Below, piece by piece: positions 33,477 through 40,492 of a stretch of DNA of 64,000 bases (the first letter of the stretch is position 1; each line of letters starts with the position of its first letter). The DNA comes from Myxococcales bacterium. Its GTDB lineage: Bacteria > Myxococcota_A > Polyangia > Nannocystales > Nannocystaceae. A program made the position numbers and the translations under genes. The notes below the pieces were generated by a model. That model saw only the letters and a list, made by a program, of their open reading frames with translations, searched no databases and was not told the origin of the DNA. The stretch covers positions 1,240,001 through 1,304,000 of the forward strand of contig JACKDW010000002.1 in assembly GCA_020633295.1 (NCBI GenBank), in the 5' to 3' direction.

Positions 33477-34259
33477 CTAGGTCCCCGGGGTGTGACCGAA
33501 GAGCGCGATGTGAAGGCGCTCGCCGACGCGGAAGCCTCGCTCGACGCACAGCCGCGTGAGCGCGCGATAGCGGTCTGTGAGCGCGCCTGGGTCGACGCAC
33601 TCGGGCATCAGCAGCACACACGCGCGGTCCGTGCGGGCGACCGCGAGCTGCGTGAGGAGAGTCTCTATCTCGCCGACATCGCGGGCGAGGGCGCCGGCAT
33701 CGCGGCCCTGGACCACGAACTTGAGCTGCCAGGTGAAGCTCGACATCAGCCGCCGCAGGGTCTTGAGCGCGATACGTCGCTGGTCGTGGCGATGCGCGAG
33801 CCGCGGGGCACGCTGCCACGGCGTGCTGTGGCTGAGCTTCGGGCTGATCGACATCAGGTCGCAGCACACGTCGTCTTGCCAGACGGTCCCGGCGGTCTCG
33901 ATGGTGATGTGGTGGCCGGCCGCCGCGAGCAGGCGCGTGAGCGCGGCGACGCCCTTGAACAGCAGCGGCTCGCCGCCGGTGATGACCACGTGCTGCGGCC
34001 CGTCCTGACAGAACTCCACGAGCTCGTCGAGCGAGGTCCGCCGCCCGCTCGCCTCCCACGAGGTCGCGGGTGAGTCGCACCACGTGCAGCGCAGGTTGCA
34101 GCCGGCGACGCGCACGAAGCTGCTCGGCACGCCGACCAGCGCGCCCTCGCCCTGCACCGAGACGAAGCGCTCCTGGATCGGCAGCGTGGTCTCGGACGCC
34201 GCGATGCTCTCGGACTCGCACTCGCTCTCGTTCTCGTTCTCGTTCTCGTTCTCAATCAC
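33477..34259 (-). CDS. queE: 7-carboxy-7-deazaguanine synthase
   Basis: A 260-residue radical SAM enzyme in the queuosine/preQ0 pathway, converting 6-carboxytetrahydropterin to 7-carboxy-7-deazaguanine. FVSVQGEGALVGVPSSFVRVAGCNLRCTWCDSP contains the CxxxCxxC cluster motif; VVITGGEPLLF and ITIETAGTVW bind SAM and substrate. The N-terminus has an Asn-Glu/Ser-Glu repeat (residues 3-18) from a GTTCTC hexamer repeat (about 34224-34253), not part of the family; the true start may be downstream but no good start codon precedes FVSVQGEG. Divergent from asnS, 92 bp apart. Confidence 0.92.
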   Translation of the reverse strand: MIENENENENESECESESIAASETTLPIQERFVSVQGEGALVGVPSSFVRVAGCNLRCTWCDSPATSWEASGRRTSLDELVEFCQDGPQHVVITGGEPLLFKGVAALTRLLAAAGHHITIETAGTVWQDDVCCDLMSISPKLSHSTPWQRAPRLAHRHDQRRIALKTLRRLMSSFTWQLKFVVQGRDAGALARDVGEIETLLTQLAVARTDRACVLLMPECVDPGALTDRYRALTRLCVERGFRVGERLHIALFGHTPGT

Positions 34260-34314
34260 CCGACCGCAGGCGTGCCACAGCTGGCGCCGCGAGGCCAGCC
34301 GGGCCGGATTGTCA

Positions 34315-34343
34315 CTGACGAGCTCGGTGAACCAGGCTACCCT
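34315..34343 (+). promoter_or_regulatory. Promoter of asnS
   Basis: CTGACG (34315-34320), 17-bp spacer, TACCCT (34338-34343), then 8 nt to the asnS ATG. The mRNA would be leaderless or nearly so. Confidence 0.5.
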
Positions 34344-34351
34344 TCGGCGCC

Positions 34352-35743
34352 ATGCAGACGCCCCGCACCAAGATCTCCGAGGCGCTCACGCTCGACCCGC
34401 CGCGTGCGGATCTGCGAATCAAGGGCTGGGTCCGCTCGGCTCGGGCCAGCAAGCACGTCCTGTTCCTGCAGATCAACGACGGCTCCTGCTTCGGCTCCCT
34501 GCAGGTCGTGGTCGACAAGCAGGCCGCCAACTTCGAAGAGCTCGCCCACCTGACGACCGGCAGCGCCGTCGAGGTCGTGGGCGAGCTGATCGCGTCGCCG
34601 GCCAAGGGCCAGCGCGTCGAGCTCAAGGCGACGAGCGTGACGATCATCGGCAAGGCCGACGAGCGCTACCCGCTGCAGAAGAAGCGCCACGGCTTCGAGT
34701 TCCTGCGCTCGATCGCGCACCTGCGCGTGCGCACCAACACCTTCGGCGCCGTGTTCCGCACGCGCAGCGTGCTCGCGCAGGAGGTCCACAACTTCTTCCA
34801 GGCGCGCGGCTTCGTCTACGTGCACACGCCGATCATCACGGCCTCGGACTGCGAGGGCGCCGGCGAGATGTTCCGCGTCTCGACGCTCGACGCCGGGCAG
34901 CCGCCGCGCACCGACAAGGGCGCGGTCGCGTGGGACGAGGACTTCTTCGCGCGGCCGACCTTCCTCACGGTCTCGGGGCAGCTCAACGGCGAGTCGTTCG
35001 CGCTCGGCCTCTCCGACATCTACACCTTCGGGCCGACGTTTCGGGCCGAGAACTCCAACACCACTCGCCACGCCGCCGAGTTCTGGATGATCGAGCCCGA
35101 GATGGCGTGGTGCGACCTCGACGACGACTGCGACCTCGCGGAGGCCTTCGTCAAGCACCTGCTCAAGGCCACGCTCGAGCGCTGCGGCGAGGACCTCGCG
35201 TTCTTCAACGCGCACGTCGACAAGGGCCTGATCAAGCGCCTCGAGCACGTGGTCAACTCGAGCTTCGAGCGCATCAGCTACGCCGACGCGATCAACAAGC
35301 TCGCCGCGAGCGGGCGCGCGTTCGAGTACCCCGTGCACTTCGGCGCGAACCTCCAGGCCGAGCACGAGCGCTACCTGACCGAGGAGCTCGTCGGGCGCCC
35401 GACCTTCGTGGTCGACTACCCGAAGGAGATCAAGGCGTTCTACATGCGGCGCAACGACGACGGGCGCACCGTCGCGGCGATGGACCTGCTGGTGCCGAAG
35501 ATCGGCGAGCTGATCGGCGGCTCGCAGCGCGAGGAGCGGCTCGACGTGCTCGAGCGGACGATCACCGAGGCCGGCCTCGAGCTGGCGCACTACCAGTGGT
35601 ACCTCGACACCCGGCGCTACGGCACCGCGCCGCACGCCGGCTTCGGCCTCGGCTTCGAGCGCCTCGTGATGTACGTGACCGGGATGGAGAACATCCGCGA
35701 CGTCATCCCGTTCCCGCGCACGCCCCGACACTGCGAGTTCTAG
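34352..35743 (+). CDS. asnS: Asparaginyl-tRNA synthetase
   Basis: A 463-residue class IIb synthetase charging tRNA-Asn. The N-terminal OB fold (IKGWVRSARASKHVLFLQINDGSCFGSLQVVVD) recognises the anticodon. The catalytic part includes GAGEMFRVSTLDAG, FLTVSGQLNGESFALGLSDIYTFGPTFRAENSNTTRHAAEFWMIEPE (motif 2) and GFGLGFERLVMYVTGMENIRDVIPFPRTP (motif 3). These are AsnRS rather than AspRS sequences. Full length and intact. The ATG is fixed by the promoter 8 nt upstream and the family start. Confidence 0.96.
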   Translation: MQTPRTKISEALTLDPPRADLRIKGWVRSARASKHVLFLQINDGSCFGSLQVVVDKQAANFEELAHLTTGSAVEVVGELIASPAKGQRVELKATSVTIIGKADERYPLQKKRHGFEFLRSIAHLRVRTNTFGAVFRTRSVLAQEVHNFFQARGFVYVHTPIITASDCEGAGEMFRVSTLDAGQPPRTDKGAVAWDEDFFARPTFLTVSGQLNGESFALGLSDIYTFGPTFRAENSNTTRHAAEFWMIEPEMAWCDLDDDCDLAEAFVKHLLKATLERCGEDLAFFNAHVDKGLIKRLEHVVNSSFERISYADAINKLAASGRAFEYPVHFGANLQAEHERYLTEELVGRPTFVVDYPKEIKAFYMRRNDDGRTVAAMDLLVPKIGELIGGSQREERLDVLERTITEAGLELAHYQWYLDTRRYGTAPHAGFGLGFERLVMYVTGMENIRDVIPFPRTPRHCEF

Positions 35744-35953
35744 CGCCCGCGGCGAACGTCCGCGCGAGGCGCTCGCCACGGGCTGCGACCCCGCGCACGA
35801 CCCGGCGCGCTCCCTGACGCCGGTCGCGAGAGATGACCCGTGCGCGTCGCGGCTGTCGACGCCCGCGTCGATCGCCGGTCGCGCGCCGCGTCGCGGACTC
35901 CGTCGAGCCGGCACGAGCCCTGGGCGCGAGGCCACGGGTCCCGGAGGATGTGT

Positions 35954-35972
35954 ACATGTCTTAAGAGACATG
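35954..35972. promoter_or_regulatory. Inverted repeat, candidate operator
   Basis: CATGTCT (35955-35961) and AGACATG (35966-35972) are perfect 7-bp arms around TAAG. With the preceding A the left half reads ACATGTCTT, identical to the left half of the palindrome at 11146-11165. Confidence 0.4.
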
Positions 35973-36298
35973 GTGTTCCGCGCTAGGCGGTCGCGGCGCC
36001 TCCGCGGCGCCGCGGGTTCGAAAATGTCCAAATGGTCAGGAGTGTGGAATGGTGCGCGCGCGCCGTGCTTCGTAAAGATCCTGCAAAGCGCCCGCGGTGG
36101 AACGGGGCTGCGCCGGCAGGAAACGCGCCCGGTAGACGCTCGAGAGGCGGCGGCGCGCGCTGCGACGGCTCCGCGCGAATTCACGAGGCCCCGTGGAGGC
36201 GGCGGCGCCGCCCGTGGGAAACGGCTTTCGTGGGCGTTTTGAGCCGGTTTGCGGGGTCGCCGCTAGCACCGGGCTGGCGCAAAGGCTAGCCTTTCTCC

Positions 36299-36352
36299 AT
36301 GCCGTCACCCGCCTGGGTAACAACGACAAGCATGCGGGCGACATCCGAGTAG
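36299..36352 (+). CDS. Possible 17-residue leader peptide (uORF)
   Basis: ATG to TAG, encoding MPSPAWVTTTSMRATSE. TAGCCT lies 6 nt upstream, the same layout as other near-leaderless genes here. A chance frame of this size is common, so this is weak. Confidence 0.2.
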   Translation: MPSPAWVTTTSMRATSE

Positions 36353-36462
36353 AGGCTTGAAGCTTCGTCTCACTCCTGCGTCCAAGCGGACAGAGCCGAG
36401 ACCGAGCAGTTTCCCAAACCATACCTAACCCTTTTTGGCCTGAGAGAAGAGGGATTGATCCT

Positions 36463-36921
36463 ATGTACCTGAGACGGAACAAAGTCCGCTGCGGCGAGAC
36501 CCGCCGCACCTACCTGTCCATCGCGCACAACGTCTGGTGGCGCGGCGAGAACGGAAAGAAAGCCCAGAGCCGCCCGATCGTGATCTCCAGCTTCGGCGTC
36601 GAGGATAAAGTCGACGTCGAGCTCGCCCGTGACCTGGTGGCGGCGGTCGAGCGCTGCTCGCCGAAGTTCAACGCCCGTCGCGGCGAGGGCAAGGCCGCGA
36701 CCATGCGCGTCGCCCAGGAGGTCCGCAAGATCGAGCCGTTCCTCAAGATGCTCGCGAGCCGCAAGCTCGGCCTCCGCGAGCACCTGCCGCCGCACCCCGA
36801 GCGCGGCGTGATCCTGGACGCGCTGATCCGCGACAAGCTCGCGGATCCGGATCCGCAGCCGGTCAAGGGGATCGGCGTCGAGGCGATCCTGTCGAGCTTG
36901 AAGGCGCACCTCTCGGCCTGA
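36463..36921 (+). CDS. Stand-alone protein resembling the N-terminus of IS1634-type transposases
   Basis: A 152-residue protein. Its opening (MYLRRNKVRCGETRRTYLSIAHNVWW...RPIVISSFGVEDKVDVELARDLVAAVERC) follows the pattern of IS1634/IS4-like transposase N-termini (R-YL-LAHN ... LYNFG-ED-LD---L--LV). No DDE catalytic domain follows: the rest is a basic helical region (KAATMRVAQEVRKIEPFLKMLASRKLGLREHLPPHPERGVILDALIRD) and the gene ends at a strong terminator. A GAGG-type ribosome site precedes the ATG and codon use is like the host, so it appears to be maintained as a host gene. Function unknown; DNA binding is plausible. Confidence 0.65.
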   Translation: MYLRRNKVRCGETRRTYLSIAHNVWWRGENGKKAQSRPIVISSFGVEDKVDVELARDLVAAVERCSPKFNARRGEGKAATMRVAQEVRKIEPFLKMLASRKLGLREHLPPHPERGVILDALIRDKLADPDPQPVKGIGVEAILSSLKAHLSA

Positions 36922-36982
36922 CCGATCGGACATCCGCGCACGCGCGCGACCGGACGCTCCGCAGCCGCGGAGACGACGAACA

Positions 36983-37017
36983 AGAGCACCGCGAGGTCCG
37001 TGACCTCGCGGTGCTCT
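36983..37017 (+). terminator. Strong stem-loop terminator, probably bidirectional
   Basis: AGAGCACCGCGAGGTC pairs with GACCTCGCGGTGCTCT: a 16-bp perfect stem with a 3-nt loop, followed by CTCGTT. It lies between the convergent 36463 and 37045 genes. Confidence 0.8.
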
Positions 37018-37044
37018 CTCGTTCGGGGTCGCGCCCGGTGGCGC

Positions 37045-38241
37045 TCACGCGCGGAGCAGCGTGAGCACGAAGTCTTCGGGGATCGGCTGGCTCGCGCGGC
37101 GCGAGATGAACACGTTCGCGCGCTCCAGGCGAAACAGCGTGCCGACGCGGAGGCGCGGCGCGAGCACCTCGAGCTGCTGGACCTCGACGCCCGCGAGCGC
37201 CCGCGTGGTCGCGCGCGCGTCGAACTCGGGCCGGCTGAGCGGGCGGTTGTCGAGGAAGACCTCGCTGAGGAAGTCGACCTTGACCGCGAAGTCGATCGCC
37301 TTGCCCCGCAGCGGGTCCTGCAGTGAGCGCGGGAGCCCGTCGGGGAGCCGGTCCTCGAGCGCGGACACCAGGTAGTTGCGGAGGATGTTGGTCTCAGACA
37401 GCTCGGCCTTGACGGCGACGACGACGCCGAGCTCGTCGAGCTCGTACGGGAGGTTCTTGGTGACCTCGCTGGCGCGCTGCTCGAGCTCGGCGGCCTCGGC
37501 GGCCTTCTCGGCGGCGCGCCGCTTGGTGTCCTGCTCGATGGTGATCTTCTTGGGCTTGCTGGGCTGGGCGGTCGCGCCGCTGGGCGCGCTGTCTCCGGCG
37601 GCGGGCGGCCGGCGACGCCGCCGCCCCCCGCGGCGACGGTCGGTGTCGGCGTGGGACTCGGGCTCCTCCGCGTCGGCGCCCTCGTCCTCGGGCCCCTGGC
37701 CGGCGAGCGCCATGAGCATGGACTGGTCGTCCCCGCTCGGCTCCATCAGCGAGAGCTCGACGCGGTACCCCTCGGGGAAGCCGTCGGCGAGGTCGTCGAG
37801 CGTGATCTGCATCTGCTCACACAGGCGCTCGACCGGCCACACCTTGTCGGGGCTGCTGGGCGGCAGGTTGTCCTGCTCGCTGTCGTCGGCGGCGATCGGC
37901 TGCCCGCGCTGAGCGACGATGAAGCCCTCGTGGCGGTCGAGGCCGCCGGTCGCGTAGTACAGGAACACCTGGCGGGGGAGCACCTGGCTGGCGAACATCG
38001 CGAGGTCGGCGTACTCCTTCCAGAAGGCCGCCGGGTCGTCCCCGATCACGCTGCCCTCGATACGCGCCAGGACCACGGGCGAGGCCGGGTCGCGCGCGAG
38101 CACGAGCGTGGCGTCGATGATGTTGCGGGCCTTGCTGAGCAGGTTCTCGGCGAGCGCCGCCGCCAACATGGTGGGCCGGAACATGTCGAGCGGGAACAGC
38201 AGCCCGCCGTGACTGGATGTCGAGATCATCGCTGGATCCAT
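37045..38241 (-). CDS. Conserved-looking cytoplasmic protein of unknown function
   Basis: A 398-residue protein. The N-terminal domain (GGLLFPLDMFRPTMLAAALAENLLSKARNIIDATLVLARD; FWKEYADLAMFASQVLPRQVFLYYATGGLDRHEGFIVAQRG) is ordered. A middle linker is acidic then Arg-rich (DTDRRRGGRRRRRPP) and then Lys/Glu helical (KRRAAEKAAEAAELEQRASEVT). The C-terminal domain ends RANVFISRRASQPIPEDFVLTLLRA. No signal peptide. No family recognised. ATG 38241 (MDPAMIS) or ATG 38229 (MISTSS) could be the start. Confidence 0.65.
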   Translation of the reverse strand: MDPAMISTSSHGGLLFPLDMFRPTMLAAALAENLLSKARNIIDATLVLARDPASPVVLARIEGSVIGDDPAAFWKEYADLAMFASQVLPRQVFLYYATGGLDRHEGFIVAQRGQPIAADDSEQDNLPPSSPDKVWPVERLCEQMQITLDDLADGFPEGYRVELSLMEPSGDDQSMLMALAGQGPEDEGADAEEPESHADTDRRRGGRRRRRPPAAGDSAPSGATAQPSKPKKITIEQDTKRRAAEKAAEAAELEQRASEVTKNLPYELDELGVVVAVKAELSETNILRNYLVSALEDRLPDGLPRSLQDPLRGKAIDFAVKVDFLSEVFLDNRPLSRPEFDARATTRALAGVEVQQLEVLAPRLRVGTLFRLERANVFISRRASQPIPEDFVLTLLRA

Positions 38242-38273
38242 GGGTGCGTGACGTGAAAAACCCCGAGGAGGAG

Positions 38274-38308
38274 CCGCGATCGCCGTGGCGATCGCGGGCT
38301 GGATAGTA
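38274..38308 (-). promoter_or_regulatory. -10 element and 5'-leader stem-loop upstream of the 37045 gene
   Basis: On the minus strand TACTAT (38308-38303) is a good -10. Just downstream, CCGCGATCGCC/GGCGATCGCGG (38274-38297) forms an 11-bp stem built from two GCGATCGC octamers with a minimal loop. A GGGGTTTTT tract follows 12 nt later (about 38255-38263). The arrangement could be an attenuator or the terminator of the upstream gene. Confidence 0.4.
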
Positions 38309-38354
38309 ACGCCCCGCCCCGGGCCGCGCAGCATGCCGCCTGGGTCGTCGGGGT

Positions 38355-39044
38355 TCAGCCGGGGATCAGCACGACGAGCGAGAATTGCCAGCGCTCGTCT
38401 TCTTTCTCGGGGAACCGTCCGACCGCGAGCTGCGGCCCCGCCGGCGTTAAACACGTGTGGAATTCGTACAGCGCGTTCGTCGCGTGGGTCGTCTCACGCA
38501 GCGTGTCCTCGCACCATGACGCGACGGACTCGACCGCCTGCGCGAGCAGCTGGGCGCTGCTCTCCTCGCTGAGGCCAGTCGCGACCAGCCCGACCTCACC
38601 GTTGTCGGAGAGCTCGAGGGTCATGACCTCGCCGAGGATCGTCTGCGGCGGGTCGGGCGTGCAGTGAAACACCCGCGGTCCGGTCCCGTCCGGCTTCAGG
38701 CGCTCGACGTCGGGCGCTTCCGCGCACATCGAGTCCGCGAGGCGGTCCATGGAGATCGTCGCGAGCCCGAGCGAGACCTGGTCGATGATGCGCGTAATGT
38801 AGGCCTCGAGGTCGCGCCACTCCGACGACTGCGCGCCGGCGTCGCCGCCGCTCGCGTCGTCGGACGCGCGCTCACCTCCCTGAGCGGTCTCTGACGCGCG
38901 CACCGCCTGCTTCCAGTCCGCGCGCAGCTTGGCCTCGCGTCGCGCCGCGCAGCTCGTCAGCGAGAGCGACGCCGCGGTCATCGAGAGCGTGAGCGCCAGC
39001 CCGAGCCAGCCGAGCGCGCGGACGCGGTGAGGTTGGGTGCGCAC
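38355..39044 (-). CDS. Putative lipoprotein, unknown family
   Basis: A 229-residue protein. The signal peptide (RALGWLGLALTLSMTAASLSLTSC) has a lipobox ending at Cys32. The mature region is a charged helix and acidic linker, then an alpha/beta domain: YITRIIDQVSLGLATISMDRLADSMCAE, GEVMTLELSDNGEVGLVATGLSEESSAQLLAQAVESVASWCEDTLRET, ALYEFHTCLTPAGPQLAVGRFPEKEDERWQFSLVVLIPG. Four cysteines may pair. Start GTG 39044. No recognised family. Confidence 0.72.
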   Translation of the reverse strand: MRTQPHRVRALGWLGLALTLSMTAASLSLTSCAARREAKLRADWKQAVRASETAQGGERASDDASGGDAGAQSSEWRDLEAYITRIIDQVSLGLATISMDRLADSMCAEAPDVERLKPDGTGPRVFHCTPDPPQTILGEVMTLELSDNGEVGLVATGLSEESSAQLLAQAVESVASWCEDTLRETTHATNALYEFHTCLTPAGPQLAVGRFPEKEDERWQFSLVVLIPG

Positions 39045-39082
39045 GGTGTGGAGACGACCAGTTGTAGCTCGAGGCGCGCGCG

Positions 39083-40492
39083 TCAGCGGCGTCGCGCGCC
39101 GCCGACGAACACGCGATCGATCGGCGCGGAGGTAGCGGTGAGCATGATCGCGTCGAGCAGGTGGCGCCCCTCGACGCCCAGGAGCGCGCGGTGTCGCGTG
39201 TGCAGCGTGATCGCGTCGAAGGGGGAGCCCGGCGCGAGCTGTCCGAGCTCGGGGCGCCCGAGCGCGCGCGCGCCTCCCCGCGTCGCGGCCGCGAGCAGGT
39301 GGCGTCCGACCTGGCCGTCGGGCCCCGCGAGCCGCAGGCGCGCGCGCGCCTGCAGGCGCTCGTGCATCTCGAGCAGGCGCGCCTCCTGCAGCAGGTCGAT
39401 GACGCTGTTGCTGTCCGAGCCGAGCGCGATGGTTGTCCCCTGGGACATGTAGCGCGAGGCGAGCACGATCCCGTCACCGAGGTCGGCCTCGGTCGTCGGG
39501 CACGCGCAGACGTTGCTGCTCGCCAGCAGCGCGCGGTCGCGGTCGTCGACGTGGATCGCGTGCACGGCCGTGAACGCGCCCGGGCGCTCGGGGTCGACGC
39601 AGCCGGCGCGCGCGAGCAGCTGCGTCGGCGTGCAGCCGTGCTCCGCCGCGCACTCCTCGTTCTCGCGCGGCTGCTCCGAGACGTGGCAGTGCATGACGAG
39701 CGCGCGCGCGCGCGCGTGCTCGGCGAGCTCGCGCAGCGCGGGCTCCGGGACCGCGCGCACGCTGTGGGGCGCGAGGCCGATCGAGAGCGCGTCGCCGTCG
39801 GCCTCGGCGCGCAGCGTCTCGACGCGGCGCAGGTAGGCCTCAACCGACGCGTCGACGAAGCGGCGCTGCTCGGGCAGGGGCGGAGAGCCGGCGCCGGCGC
39901 GCGCGTAGTAGACCTCGAGCAGCGCGAGCCGCAGGCCGACATCCCGGGCCGCGCGGATCACCTGGCGCGAGAGCTCGGCGGGGTCGTCGTAGGGCGTACC
40001 GTCTGGCCCATGGTGCAGGTAATGAAATTCGCCGACGCAGGTGATCCCGGCGTCGAGCATCTCCGCGAAGCAGCGCCGCGTGATCGCGTAGACGCCCTCG
40101 GGGTCGAGCGCGCCGGCGGCCTCGTACATCGCCGCGCGCCAGCTCCAGAAGTCGGAGGGGTCGCCCGCGCCGCGGGCGTGCGTCGCCCCGCGGATCGTCC
40201 GCTGGAACGCGTGGCTGTGCGCGTTGACGAGGCCCGGCAGCAGCACGCTGTCGCCGAGGTCGTGGACGATCGCCTCGGACCTCGGGGGCGCGTCCGGGCG
40301 CGCTGGAGCGTCCGAGTGCTCGGGGTCGCCGGCGCACCCGACCCGCGTGATCACGCCGCGCGCGTCGACCTCGACCACGGGGCGCTCGACCCAGCGCTGC
40401 TCGGGGCCGATCACGCCGTAGGCTGCGGTGTAGATCACGCGGGGCGCGTCGCCGCCGGCCGCGGTCTCCGTCGCTGCGGCCGCGCTCGTCAT
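39083..40492 (-). CDS. hutF: Formimidoylglutamate deiminase-like amidohydrolase
   Basis: A 469-residue metal-dependent amidohydrolase. HutF converts N-formimino-L-glutamate to N-formyl-L-glutamate in one histidine degradation route. Visible are the metal motif LLPGLVNAHSHAFQRTIRG, the family-typical GEFHYLHHGPDGTPYDDP, SIGLAPHSVRAVP, MHCHVSEQPRENEECAAEHGCTPTQLL, CPTTEADLGDGI and IALGSDSNS. These strongly favour HutF over other amidohydrolases. No hutH, hutU or hutG is in the window. The ATG overlaps the stop of the upstream protease-like gene by 4 nt. Confidence 0.9.
   Translation of the reverse strand: MTSAAAATETAAGGDAPRVIYTAAYGVIGPEQRWVERPVVEVDARGVITRVGCAGDPEHSDAPARPDAPPRSEAIVHDLGDSVLLPGLVNAHSHAFQRTIRGATHARGAGDPSDFWSWRAAMYEAAGALDPEGVYAITRRCFAEMLDAGITCVGEFHYLHHGPDGTPYDDPAELSRQVIRAARDVGLRLALLEVYYARAGAGSPPLPEQRRFVDASVEAYLRRVETLRAEADGDALSIGLAPHSVRAVPEPALRELAEHARARALVMHCHVSEQPRENEECAAEHGCTPTQLLARAGCVDPERPGAFTAVHAIHVDDRDRALLASSNVCACPTTEADLGDGIVLASRYMSQGTTIALGSDSNSVIDLLQEARLLEMHERLQARARLRLAGPDGQVGRHLLAAATRGGARALGRPELGQLAPGSPFDAITLHTRHRALLGVEGRHLLDAIMLTATSAPIDRVFVGGARRR

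Larger units (their letters stand above)
35744..36462. other. Roughly 700-bp region without a supported gene
   Basis: No open frame here has coding character. It holds an inverted repeat (35955-35972), an AT-richer stretch, a TAGCCT -10-like element (36287-36292) followed 6 nt later by a 17-codon frame (36299-36352), and the leader of the 36463 gene with an AGGGATTGATCCT motif just before its ATG. It could be a long regulatory leader or eroded mobile-element DNA. Confidence 0.5.

Noticed and set aside
35970..36289. Short + strand frames after asnS
   Set aside because: Arg-rich, lacking ribosome sites, overlapping each other in different frames; no coding character.
36463..36980. Intact insertion sequence
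   Set aside because: No DDE domain, no terminal inverted repeats or target duplication seen; only the N-terminal transposase-like domain is present.
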